64,000 bases of DNA from Branchiostoma floridae (lineage: Eukaryota; Chordata; Leptocardii; Amphioxiformes; Branchiostomatidae). Location of the stretch: contig NC_049979.1 of NCBI RefSeq assembly GCF_000003815.2, positions 28,142,249 to 28,206,248 of the forward strand, in the 5' to 3' direction. This document shows, one piece after another, positions 45,949 through 59,000 of this stretch. A program made the position numbers and the translations under genes. The notes beneath the pieces were generated by a model, which saw only the letters and a program-made list of their open reading frames with translations, had not been told where the DNA came from and searched no databases. Each line of letters begins with the position of its first letter. Position 1 is the first letter of the stretch.

Positions 45949-48900
45949 ATGGGTTTGCTGACGATCCTGAAGAAGATGAAACAGAAGGAGAAGGAAGTTC
46001 GACTGCTGATGTTGTATCTTTTTGTTGTCAACCAATTTTGTTGTTGTTGATGATGATGTCATATTTAGTAGAAAGTGGCAAAATTGCAATTTTGCCCCTG
46101 TTAATAGCCACTTCTTGATAACTTCAGGCTATTTGAAAATCTTTACCTTCAGCAAGAAGGTTCCGTTTTGTCACCGTTCTTGCGTGTGTCCGTCAGTGAA
46201 CATGGATAACGGGAGGGGGCCATACTTCGACAGAGGTCCAAACTTCGTCAGGTTTTAAAAATCATTGTTGCGGAGAAATGCATAGATGCCTGCACATAAG
46301 AAGTACAACTAGCTGTAGACTAAACCTTGTTGTATATAACTACAAAGACGGGGTATGTGTAGAAGTTAGCAAGTCCCACAGATAACGATTGAAAAACTTG
46401 CACAAGTTTGACGCCTTCCGTGCAAGTTGACGAGCGAACGTATCGAGACCATGGCCCGGGAAACTCTTGAATAATTGTTCGCAAAATACGACATGTGAAA
46501 AAATACCACCACACATAGAAATGATGTTTATTAGCCTTCCGAAAAATAATACCTGTATTCTGTTTTCCCTTTAACTGGGTTGGATAAACGGAGCTAAAAT
46601 GATGCCACAATGTTCACCCAGTCGGGGCTCCGCCATTTTACTATCACGAACGCCGGCGGCCGAGCGATGCTCAACACGTTGAACTCAGCCAACCCGTCCG
46701 TAGAGCGACAAACATTCAAGAAAAATCGATCCCTACCGACTAAAAAATCCTGTAGCCATTGCTGCTGCCTAAAGACAGGATGAAAAGGCATCAAGGAGCC
46801 GAAAAGCGAAATGCCATCACAGTCAATGTAACAATGCGTGCCGTTTGCGGCAGTTGGTCTCACCGTGAGAGGTAAACGTTTAACACACCGTATTGAATAA
46901 GTCGCGTAATACAAAATATGACCCATATTTGATCCAAAAAAATTATAATGAAGACTTTTAGTGCTATTCTATTTGCATAAATTGTTAAAAAATGCACGGC
47001 GATGGTCTGGTTGTTACTATGTCGGAGTTTGGACCCCTTTTTTGTGTTGGAACGTTCTGCTAGGACGCAAGCCGAAAACCTGCCGTAAGTTTCGTGCGCT
47101 GTCAAAGTACAGTGCGGAACGCTACCGTTAAATGAAATATATATCTGTACAGCTTCAATCACAGTTATAAGGATGCATACAAGATCTTAACTTGTTTTTT
47201 ATGAGTTCACTGTAAAATGTAGATTGACAAAAGCCATGCGCATCCACTTAGAACGGCTGTCGAAGTATGGCCCCCTCCCGTTAAGTATTTCTTTGCAGCT
47301 GCTTGTAGTTTTTATGCGTTATGCTTATACGGCTGAAGACAAAAACTGATACGTGATGTCATCCATATAATTGAAATCAACGTGGCCTATTAATAAAGAA
47401 AAAATAAAATAAGTTGAAGGATTCTATCTCTATGTGACGTATGTCTTAGGAAAAGTTGCCTACAGAGTATTGAATTCGTTTAATTAAACGTCTAATGATA
47501 CATTACAATTATTCATTGTATATCTAAGTTACATTCATCTAGCTATGAATGCCCTTGACTTTGTCTCAGAGGTCTTGATAATGCAGGGAAAACTACAATC
47601 TTGAAGAAGTTCAATGGAGAGGACATCAACACCATTTCACCAACGTTAGGATTCAACATCAAAACACTGGAACACAGAGGGTATGACACTGACAACATTT
47701 CTCAGCCTAGGCCATGCCCGATTCCACCTACCTGTTATGATTATGACACTTGACGCTAAACTGATTTTAAACCGTGATCCACTGCTCATTGTTCATTGAA
47801 ATTGACAATGAAAAGTAACATTACATGTAGTTGTATTTCACTGGTACATTGTTGTCCGTTTTTCCTGTCACTACTGGGAGAGTATAGTTGAGCTTAAATG
47901 ATCTAAACTGCTTCAAGCTGTCATCATCACCTTCCAGGTTCAAGTTGAATGTGTGGGATGTGGGAGGGCAGAAGTCGCTGCGGTCCTACTGGAGGAACTA
48001 CTATGAGAGCACAGACGGGCTGATCTGGGTGGTGGACAGTGCAGACAAGCGCAGATTGGATGACTGCAAAAAGGAGATGCAGGCTCTACTGTTAGAAGAG
48101 GTACATGTTGTTTGTTTATTTGTTTGTGATGCATACCCCGTAGACCGCCTCATGGCATAACACACCATATTCGTACATACTGAACAGCACAAGCTGCAGA
48201 TCTATTTGATCCACTCACATCGATCAGGAAGTAGCCTGACTAAAATCGTGCTCATAGCGGCTGGCTTACAGTTGCCACCTCCAAGGTCATTAACCCCAGC
48301 CAGCGAGAGATTGTATAAACACAGGCTTATCAGGAAGGACCCCTTTTCTTATTGATAAGTGTACATGCATATGTGTGATGGGTTCTTTTACACATACTCA
48401 AGGTGTTGCTCTCCTTAAATACAGGACCTGCATTTAGTGTACTCATTTTCACCTGATTGAAGTGAGGAAAGTTGTGTTCCCAATAGCATAATGTTCTTAG
48501 CATGTCAGGGGAGTCAAACCCTGGACCTTTGGGACAATGTGATGCTACAAATGCTACACATAAATAAGTTTGCCTGTGAGTGTCTCACCTGAGGAAAATG
48601 GTTGTTTTTGCAGCTGAAAAATTTGCATGTCAGTGATGGCAAATCAAAGGTGGCTAACAATGTTATCTTTTTGTTGTTCCTTTTCCAGAGACTTGCTGGT
48701 GCCACCCTTCTGGTGTTTGCAAACAAGCAGGACCTACCAGGGGCCCTACCCGCCCAGCAGATCAGAGAGGTACTGCAAGTACTACTGTCACTAGCATTAA
48801 GTACCATTGCAAGCATTCAATGCCTTGCTCTGTGTTGATCTGTATGCCTGTAGAAATCCCCATGCAGATATGTTGACTGTTGTTTGTTCTGTACGCTGTC

Positions 48901-50614
48901 TGTAGAAAGTCCGTTGCAGACATTTTCCCTGCTACACACACAATGTGTTCTGTATGCCTTTAGACATATTTCTTGTTACCTTCGCCAAGAAGGTTATATT
49001 TTGGGTAGCGTTTGTGTGTGTGTGTGTGTGTGTGTGTAGAAGACCAAAATAACTAGAGAACGCCTGGATGGATTGTATTGATATTTGGTATGTGGGTAGG
49101 TCTTGATGAGACCTAGAAACGATTAGATTTTGGGCCTCCTAACTGATCGTTACGGTACTGCAGCGGAACTTCCTGGTTTGATATCTCGAGTTCTGAACAT
49201 GCTGCAGCTATGATTTTTTAATGGTAGACAGCTCTTGATGCCAAGAGTAAGTGGTATAGGTTTGGGCCCCCTAGCGGCTTGTTTTGGAACTGCAGGGTAG
49301 GTTTAGTGTCAGACTTTGAAAGGGAATAACTCAAGAAGGGGTTGACGGACTGTTATGATTTTTGGTCTATAGATAGCTTTAGTGATGCTCCACATAACTA
49401 CGTATTGATTATGCAAATTGGTATCTAATTTGCATAATCAATTAGAGAATCATGTTATACACGCTAAGTTCGATATCTCGAGTTCTGAACATGCTGAATC
49501 TATGATTTTTAAGTGGTAGACAGCTCTTGATGCCAAAAGTAAGTGGTATAGGTTAGGGCCCCCTAGCAGCTTGTTTTGGAACTGCAGGGTAGGTTTAGTG
49601 TCAGACTTTGAAAGGGAATAACTCAAGAAGGGGTTGACGGATTGTTATGATTTTTGGTGTATAGATAGCTTTAGTGATGCTTCACATAATTACTTATTAA
49701 TTATGCAAATTGGTATCTTACTTGCATACTTAATCAGAAAAGCATGTATACACACTAAATTCTATTATAGCACCATTGCAACATGTGACATTTGTAACTA
49801 AGAAGGAGAAGAATATTGATACATGTATATATTATGCAAAATAAAGACCTAATTTGCATAATTAATGAGAAAATGCTATAATGTCATTGTGGTAAATGAT
49901 GGGAACTTCTTACTTGTAGCATTTGGAAGTTATGGACAGGTGAACATCGTTGAACATTAATTATGCAAATGAGAACAATTATCAGAAAATGCGATAAAAG
50001 CCTTCTTTCTTAACATAGATGTGTACGTCTGTTGTTTGGTGGAGGAGATGATCAAGTAATATAATTTATGCAACTGAGAACCTTATTTGCATAATTAATG
50101 AAACACACAATTAACACAGCAGTTGTAAAGGCTAGGATCATTTGGCGAAGGTATGGGGTCGTGGAACTCTAGTTATACATGTATTATGGCTGTTGTGTGT
50201 TGCCATGCATGAACCTGTAGAAACCCCCCTGCAGATGTGTTCCCTGTTGTGTGTTCTGTGCGATGCCTGCTGGTACTGAAGTTAGATTACCACATTACCA
50301 CAAAAATGTTCCCTGTTGTGTCTTCTGTACTGCATGTATTGCCTGTATACCATGCAGACATATTACCTGTTGTGTGTTCTGTACTTTGCCTGTAACAGCT
50401 CCCCTGCATGTGTTCCCTGTTCAGTGTTCTGTACTGCAACTGTAGAAACTCCCATGCACACATGCCTTCACCCCTTTAGGTACTGGAGTTAGATAACATC
50501 ACCACTCACCACTGGCTGATCCAGGGCTGCAGTGCGGTGACAGGGGAGAACCTCCTACAGGGCATGGACTGGATCATCGACGACATCTCCTCCAGAATAT
50601 TTACCATGGACTGA
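45949..50614 (+). CDS. ARL2: ARL2, ADP-ribosylation factor-like GTPase 2
   Basis: Five exons: 45949-46013, 47570-47680, 47938-48100, 48689-48769, 50480-50614, giving 184 aa, the usual ARL2 length. Start [17 protein letters not shown]-loop GLDNAGKT across exons 1-2; switch I around [34 protein letters not shown] (G3, switch II); NKQDLPGA (G4); [10 protein letters not shown] (G5). It ends SSRIFTMD. Known role: a GTPase that, with tubulin cofactor D and BART-type effectors, controls tubulin folding and releases prenylated cargo from PDE6D/UNC119. WDVGGQ and the short IFTMD tail separate it from ARL3. All junctions are GT-AG. Intron 1 contains a 1.07-kb transposon and intron 4 an octamer-rich repeat. 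Confidence 0.96.
46207..47283. mobile_element. TIR element, about 1.08 kb, in ARL2 intron 1
   Basis: An exact 25-bp inverted repeat (starting AACGGGAGGGGGCCATAC) marks 46208-46232 and 47258-47282. The interior includes a CpG-rich patch (46640-46720) unlike its A/T-rich surroundings. No transposase seen. Confidence 0.8.
48285..48545 (-). mobile_element. tRNA-derived SINE, minus orientation, in ARL2 intron 3
   Basis: The order of blocks on minus (GGTTTGACTCCCCTG near the head, CCTCACTTCAATCAGG, then GAGAGCAACACCTTGAG and AAAAGAACCCATCACAC) matches the SINEs at 1464-1890 and 38590-38880. Confidence 0.65.
48980..50178. repeat. Octamer-rich dispersed repeat in ARL2 intron 4
   Basis: It starts CTTCGCCAAGAAGGTTAT, followed by a (TG)n run. 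It contains many ATTATGCAAAT or ATTTGCATAATTAATGA motifs and ends TTGGCGAAGG then GGAACTCTAGTTATA. The same family occurs at 59297-60613 and, truncated, at 42640-43050. There is internal duplication at 49180-49420 and 49470-49740. Confidence 0.85.
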
Positions 50615-53096
50615 TCGAACGTGAGGTTGCCAGTTTATGAGAAGGATGTAATATTCCCCACGTGGGTCTCCCTAAAACTTTGCACAACCTAACTGTAAAT
50701 ATCAAAATGATTGTATAATTTTGAAATGTTATGGTAAGAAGTAAGTTAGTTTACACTCAAATGTAGGTCAAATTTGTCTCAATTGTTTGCCTGGTTATTG
50801 TTATTATTATAATTGTCTTGCCATGTGTCCATATTTTTGCAAATTTTATACATTATTTTGCAGGACTACATGAGGTCTTTGAAAAGAACATATATGAGTA
50901 GACCAAATTTTTGTGTTGGGGACGACGAAAGTATCCACAATGTGTTCTAGAAAAGGGGTGACATATTGTAAAGAATTACTACCTTCCACCAAGGACGTTA
51001 ACCTCCTTGCTTACACTATGGATGCGGTCATTTGTGTAGCAAATTAATGTCTATCTTAGTGTCTGATTGGACACTGAAAAGTTTGTACAATAAATTGTGG
51101 TAGATTCAATGCAGTGAATCAGTCATGAAATGAAAGCTGGCGTGATCGACTGAAAATTGTTGGAACAAAACTTTTACAACTATAATTGTGGATTCTGCCA
51201 ACACAGATAAGCTTTTAGTTGAATAAATTGTTTTATTCACCTCCATACTTTGCTGACTTTTGCGGACCATTATCATGATATCATGGATGTCAATTAGATT
51301 AATCTCCAACCAGATCCGCGGTACGTAATGTATAGTATCAAACTTCCCGTAGGATCTGGCTTCATTCGGTTTCGACAAAGGCTATTAGCATCCAATTGTT
51401 GCCTAATCAAACTGTGCTTACTGTGTAGGTGTTAATTGCCCTCCTTCCTGTTTGGTGTGGATCTCCTACAGGGATGTGCGCGGGTCAATGAACTTGTCCC
51501 AATGAAGATATAAATTGCTCGTAAAATCATTAGCACCTCGGATATTCGCGTAGCTGTTAATATAGCACAGGTAGGGGCAGAGACACCTTTATTCAATAGA
51601 AATGCTCCTCCCTGTTCGAGTGAAGGCAGATCTCCGGAGCCTGTTTGACTCCCTTAGCCGGCTACACTCCTTGGCCAGCTTTGATACTATCTTATGGCAC
51701 CGTAGGATCTGCTTGGAGATTAAATTAGATATTGTTGTGTACAATTAGTCATCTCAGGCATATTGAAATCAGCAATTAACGGTAGTAGAAATTCAAGTCA
51801 GGACTACTTTAAAACCTAGATTACATAAATGAATGAACTTAGTTGCATGACAATTGCACATGGTACAGTGTATGGCAACAACTATTACACAAAATACAAA
51901 ATAAAGGTACAGAGTAAAACTTAACATCCTAATTACTATAACAATAGAGACATAAATGTAGGAAGTAAAATGAATCCTTTACACTTATGACGGCCAAAAC
52001 ACACTGCATCCATGACAGCCAGGGAGATCTTAAATTTCCATGTGCCATATGCTGTTGGCATTATGCAAATCAGGTCAACATATTCCATGGTTTGTTTGCA
52101 ACACATAGAATATCAGTATAACAGGAATTAAAAGTATTGGCAAAGCATCAAAGTTCAGATAAATTGTATAATCATTATCAAGAACATCCTATCCACAAAC
52201 CACTTCATCTCTATGGTAACAAATGAATGTAATGGTAGATTCATAGATCACGTGGTGAAACAATATAAAAAGAACATTAACTTAGCTAAAAAGCAAAACT
52301 TGAAGATCTAAGTTACAAATTCAACACAAAGTCAAGAAAATGCAATGTTGAGCATTGAGAATTGTCTGCCATCTTCACTTCTTATTCCAATGCATATGTC
52401 AGAAATTTTATCTACCAACACTCAAAGCACATTGTCAAAACTTGATTGTGAAGTTCGCCTTGTTGTGAACAATCAGACCAGCTTTGACACTTTCTACCAC
52501 CCTCGCAAGAGGAAGTAAGTGGCAGGGTGACCAGTTCTTCCCATATATTGAACACCATTTATTGTAGAAGCAGAAGAAATCATTGCAAATGCAATACCAC
52601 ATGATTCGGTTACTGCTTTCATTAATGTTCAAAAGCACCTTTTGTGACAAAATGATCAGTAAAATCTGGTTACCATTCTGTGTTGATTCTCTCTGTGTTG
52701 GTTATGATTTGAAAATGCTGACGAGACACTCTATTTTTGGATCTTCCGCCAAATCATGGTCAGCATTTTCAGATGCTTTAAAGAAGTCTATGATGTATAT
52801 CTTGTAGATCAATGAGGGGCAAATGTGACAATTTTGCAGCCCTTCATTACCTCCAAGTTAATTTCGGTCTTCAGTAGTTTGCTCAGGTGCAGCACAAAGC
52901 CTGGCATTAGCGTGTCAACGGAATCTGCTACTACAGGGAAGTGATATGTGCGTAGTACCACATCCCATATAGGGGAAGCAATACACTTTCTAACCAACTC
53001 CATGCTAGTGTAAGTTTTACACGTACATGCTAAACGGGTGAGTAGGGAAGAATTTCACATTGTGTATTTCTTCACCAAAGTATATTCAGAGGTGGA
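50615..53096. other. Convergent intergenic region, ARL2 3' UTR and LRR gene 3' UTR
   Basis: The ARL2 3' UTR runs to the AATAAA at 51089-51094. An inverted-repeat element with about 50-bp arms (ATTAATCTCCAANCAGATCC) spans about 51290-51733. The rest is A/T-rich with only short open frames. Confidence 0.65.
51089..51094 (+). terminator. Polyadenylation signal, ARL2
   Basis: AATAAA 475 nt after the ARL2 stop. Confidence 0.65.
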
Positions 53097-56000
53097 TCAT
53101 GTATGTGGATCAGTCCGTGTTCTACCAGCAGCACTCCCAGCCCGGCTGAGGGCGGAGCGAGGTTGGTCGCTGACCGGCGATGAAGACGACGTCAGTCTCT
53201 CGTTCCTATGTGGCTTCTTCCAGACACTGCCCACGACACTCATCAACTGCGGGGTCCTGGCCGCTGATTCCCGCGGTGTCCCCTCCGCGGCTCCATTTGT
53301 GCTGATCCTGCTGGCGGGTCTGCTCGTTCCCAGCCGGGATCCCGACCTCGTGCTGGATCGTGATGGATTGGTCTGCTTCTGCTTCATGCGATGGAGCGCC
53401 TGCAGCAATCAACATCATACATTTTATGTCATACCTGTGACGCGAAAATGTTCGATACGGGTGTTCCGGACCGGGCCGTACGCTTCCGTATCGCACAGGT
53501 TCGAAAGGCGTATCACACAGGCTTTCTTCGAGTAAATCGAACCATTTCGATTGGGCCGAATACGGCTCGGTTGGCAATTCGAATACCTGATTCGGACATT
53601 GGAACATTGCTGTTGCAACACTTTTGGTTCGAGGGCACCAAATTTGTTCAACTTCTGGCACATTTCGCATCAAAACATTGGGTTTTCTCAGGTGGGTATG
53701 ACATAAATAAAATACAACACTGTGTATTCCGCATCACCCTCGGTCCCAGCCCTCCCGCGGGTTGGATCACCCTCCGGCCGTCGGGCGATCCGACCCGCGG
53801 TCTGGCTGATACCTCGGGCGATACGGAATACGTACGTCGTACTATATGTACGTCGATGAAGATTAGACATCCAGGTAACAAGATACGCCAAAAAGTAGTT
53901 ACTCAAGCAACTGGATATGGTTTTGGAAACGTCCTTCCTTTGCTATTGGAATCAAAATTGTCTTCAGCTTGACTTGTCTTACAATGTCTTTGATTGGACA
54001 TCTAAAATTGTCTTCATTCATAGTTAGGGTATAAAAAATCAGTCTTTTCCAGATCACTTCAGTGTCACTGACGAAGGATAGTGGATTCTATCCGAAACGT
54101 CTGACTGTTTCCAAAACCATATCCAGTTGCTTGAGTAACTACTTTTTGGCGTATCATACATTGTACATTTGATTCATTTTTTACCTACAACAATGTATTC
54201 AGGCGATTTATGAGGCTTAAGCAAAGTTTGGCTTGGATGTTTTCCATCATATTGTCCATAAGATCACACTAGACTAACATGTGACCTTATGGTAAGGTGG
54301 GACTTTTGCTCTCTTTCAACCAATGAAAATTGGGGTATTGTTTCCGGTCTGTGTGTTTGTGTTCCTGGATATTTGTGGCTAGCATGACTTAGGAACCTAT
54401 GGATAGAGTGTAATCATATCTCATATGTGGACAGTATTTGGGAAGACCAAGGTCAAAGTTGGTTTTGGCTGCCTGGAGCTGGAGCAAAACTTTCGTTTTT
54501 TAAACATTTTTGATGTAACAACAAAGTGATGTACTAGCTTCATCAGGAACTGCAGAAGATTTTATTAATATTTTCTTTTATACAGACAGAGGCTCTGAGT
54601 ATTTAGGGAGGATATGGAAGAAGATTGCACCCCCTACTCTTCAAGCAGAGGTTAGGCTCGGCTGTATTTTTAACGTTTGTTTTAGTCGTTTTTATCGGGC
54701 TTTCTATTTTGTATTTTATCTTGCTGTGTCAAAACCTAACTGGCTGGCGTACTTCAAGAAAAATGACAAAACAGAAAGCCCGATAAAAACGACTAAAAAA
54801 CAGCCGGAGCCTAACCTCTGCTTGGAGAGTATGCACCCCCCTCCCCACTGCTTCTACATGGTGCCAGCATGTCTTACCCTGATCCAAGCCTCTGCAGTCC
54901 TGGGTTCCCTGTCCAACACGTCCAGGGCACCCTCCAACTTCTCCTTGACCTGTCTTCTCTTCCTTCGCTCCTCCAGGACCTCTGTGTACTTCTTCCACTC
55001 CTCCTCTCTCTTCTTCTTAAACAGCTCCTTCTGGCCAGCCATGACATCACTGCAGTCACAAATAATTCAAGAAATTTGTCAGCAGATTCTTCTTAGAATG
55101 TAAAGTTACATCAGATACTAGGGGTGATTTCCAGACAGAAAATTCAGGCACAGGTACGGTTCAGGTCCAGAGGTACAGGTTCCCGGTCAGGACCTGAACC
55201 TGGACCTGAGTTTTTGTGAAAACTTGTGAATGAGTGGTACTAAAACAAAATGGTCCAATTTTCTACAAAATTTAGGAGTACTCTACTTAGCAGAGTATCC
55301 AAATACCACTGGCATTTTAAAATTGTCTCTTCATGTAAACTCTGTAAAGTTTGGCTGTAGAAACTTGGTCTACCAAAAACTCTACTCTCCTTTGCTTTTT
55401 ACTTTCTTGAACCGGTAAGCCCAAAAATGTGTAAACACCTACCAATATGATCTTGTAATTTTTTACTCCATTTAAAATCCGTTCCACTGTTTTTTTTACC
55501 AGTCAAACATAATAGTCTATCTGAAACCTTTTATTTTGCCATCTGTGGCATATATGTCCTTATTTTACAGCTGCTTTGTATGATCTACATTTGTTTAGAA
55601 TGACCAGGAACTTTGGGGGAATCAGACAAAAAGTGATGTGCATGTGGATGTCATCCATATCATCAAATCAACATGACCTGTCTGGTGTGCTGACCTTGAC
55701 CCTTATTCATTTTTCAGTATCTTCCATATACGATGGAAGGGGCAGGACAACAGGTGTGAAACACCACTCACTTATAAGCTGCTGTCTTAACCAATAACAT
55801 GAGCAACAACAATATTTAGAAAATAAATGTAATATATAGTAACGTTAGTTCACCTTTATCCGTGCGGTAACCTATATCCGTTGTATATAAAAATAGGATA
55901 TTTTGAGATTATTAAGTCGTAGGAAGGTAGTTTTACATTGCAATATTTTGAAGATGTTGACAATCATTTGAAACCCACTTCGTTGACCTGAAATCTCTAA

Positions 56001-59000
56001 ATACCCAGTTTTTTTAATAACAACTAATCTACATGTAGGTTAACTCACGGATTAAGGTGAATCAGCATTATATAGTATGAAAAATAGTACTGTAACAATA
56101 ATGAGCCTTGAATGACATTTATATTAACCATGTCCAGAATTGATTATGTTGATTATAATTTCTTACTAAAATCTTGATCAAATAGCATGTGAAATCATTC
56201 ATTTGGTTGAGTAGGATACATACGCATAACTGATCATGCCATCCCCGTCGGCATCCAGGCGATCCAGCATGTGCTCGATTTCGTAAGCTGACAGCGGTAT
56301 TTTGGCCCCCTGAAACAGAGGGTTAGTGGAAGCTACAGTGTAAACATGACTGTTACGTCGGAATCAAAAACCAAGATTATTAGGATTCATCAAAAAGAGC
56401 TTTGCAATGACCTGTTGGGGACTAGTTCATGTCTACTTTGTGCCTGTTCATGACATTTTGCCAATTGCAATTTTTTTTATTGACAAAAATCCCATCATTA
56501 ATTTTCAAGCGATCAACTGGCAACCTGTTGTCAACTGTAAGACTAAGAGAATGTCATTTGCAAACGGTTGCCAACAGTTGCAGGCCCAGTGAGATACCCA
56601 TTTAAGTCTCACTTTGTTGTAAAGGTCAGATGAGTGCAGCTTCTTCACTACTAGTACCAAAAATGCTTTTTCTTGTTTATCTTGTTTGGCTTCCTCACAG
56701 AAAATTCATCTTCCAGGAAGAAAATTATTCTGTCCCCAAGAAATGTTAGAAAAATGTGCTTGTCCATGGGGCAAGCAAATTTTTTCTTGTTAAGTTTCTG
56801 AGAAAATTTGAGATTTGTTTTCTTGTATTTCTCAAAATGCCTTTTCTTGTTTATCTTGTTTTGCTTCCTCACAGAAAATTTATCTTCCTGGAAGAAAAAA
56901 ATTCTTGTATTTCTTAAGAGTTGAATCTAGTTAGAAAAAAACAAGAATTGCAAGAGTTTTTTCTTGCATTGTAAGAAAAAATAAGAAGATTTTGCTTAAA
57001 TGTCTAAAAAAAATTTTGTAGTTTCTCGTTTTGCTTGAATTTTTTTCTACATTTTCTTCTGCAAGAATATTTTTCTTCATACAAGAATTGTCCATGGGGT
57101 AAGCAAAATAAGAAAAAATCATTTTTGGTAGTGTTAAGGCAGGTTATCTAAGCTTCTTAAGACAGCTTAGCCATCATAAACTGACCTTAAGGCCCCTTTT
57201 GAAGGCCTCCCTGGTGACTTTATCCCTGTCCTCCCTGTTGAAGCTCTGAAAGACGGTGATGACTCGTGTGTGGTTCTGGTAGATGTAGTCCTGGAACACC
57301 TGCATCGGGTCCCTCCGCATGTGCTGTTGTAAAGGAGGAAGAAGGGTATATGGTTTTGCGACCAACCTATTCACAATATGCATCACTGCCTGACAGGCTA
57401 AACCTTTACATTAAAATCGAAACAGGATGAACGTAACATGCTCATCTGCCACAGACATTGGCGTCCCACTATAACCGTCTAAACAGAAGATATACAGTTT
57501 GTACAGAGAAACTGACATGACATTGTCGAACCCATTCACAAACTCCATCAGCCTTTTTCATGTAATGGACCCATCTGCTGCTCTGTCTTTAACAGAGACG
57601 GGGGCCGACACAGGTTATCTGGACTTATGACCCATTGCTGCAGTCACGTGGCTTCAACGTCACATCCCAGATATAGTAGCAGACCAGTCCATTCCGTGAG
57701 CCAGTTGACTAAATTTGGGTAAGTCCCCTTTATTGTTTAGTATATTATATATTAAAAGTCTTCTTTCATACTGACAACCTATTACTTATCCTTCAATTCT
57801 GCTTGAAATTGGCCAGTCCCATGGTACTTTGGCCAATCATATAATGGCTGATGGTCCACATTACCTTTTTGTCGCCTACTATCCAGCTCAGGTCCTGTCC
57901 CACCCCTCCATACACTACACTGAAGTGTGGCCGCTCCTCTTGGACAACAGTGTACAGTTCCAGGAACTCCTGACTCAACAGGACATCCTAGCAAACAAAC
58001 ATGTAGGATATACAGTCAAACCTGTCTATATGGCCACTATAGACAGGTGACCACTATAGAGAAAATGTTGATCAATTGACCATGAGCAAGCTACATATGA
58101 TTTCAGTTCCCACTAATCTTTCTCACCAAGTAACATTGTCTCGATCGGCAAATTCACCAACAAAGACCTGCACTTTAGGGACTGTACGATATTTATCAGG
58201 GGGGGAGGGCTGGTGCGTTAGGGGGGGAGGGCCATGTTAATTTTTTTTGAGCTGGGGGGAGGGCCATGTTACTTTTCTTTTGAGATAGGGGGAGGGCCAT
58301 GTTAATTTTTTTGAAAGAATTGTTTATACTATTTGTTGTTTTGATATCTTGACATGGCCCTAAAACTGATAAAATAAGCCTTCTGAATAGCCTAAAATGC
58401 AAGAGCTTCCGGGGGGCTTCGCCCCCCTAGGTCCCCCAAAGTGGCGCTGCCCTGGACCAGCGTTCCCGTCAGGCATACGTCATTCCGTCTCCGGACTTTT
58501 TTTTCTGGAAAGACGCACTCGGCTCGGCTGAGTTTCCCCAAATATTTAAGTTACAAAAGCGGTGCGCGGTAAATATGTGAAGATCCAAAACTATACACTT
58601 TATTTTTTATTTACAACATTTCTTTTGTTTCAAAAGGACAAAATTTGCGGCAGAAAAGGGGCCGCAATATTGTTTTTAAGCGTCTGTGGCACATGGCGCG
58701 GCACGCCCCCCTCCCCAGACGGACTGTCGATCGCAGCGCCCAGCACGTTAGGACGTCTTTTCTGGCTACTCCTTCAAGGCTACACCGGCACTGATCACTG
58801 CCAAAGACGCAGCAGATCACCGTCCTTCGTATAATGTTTAACGTTCTTGGTCTCTATGTAAAAAGAAATCCAGCGGTGAGCCAAAGATTTCACGCCGAAA
58901 ACGGGGTTACCTGAGGTCGCACGAAACAAACGCACGCTCGTGGAAAATGACGGCGCGGCCTTGTAAAACCCGACCGATTCGATAAATGATAAATTTTAGT

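Noticed and set aside
46594-47162. Two minus-strand open frames in ARL2 intron 1
   Set aside because: Inside a TIR element, short, without a recognisable transposase or splice partners.
53038-53535. 165-residue plus-strand open frame
   Set aside because: It is antisense to the terminal exon of the LRR gene, which is in phase with seven upstream exons.
53391-53972. 193-residue plus-strand open frame
   Set aside because: It covers a dispersed repeat also found at 32495-32700, where the frame is not kept.
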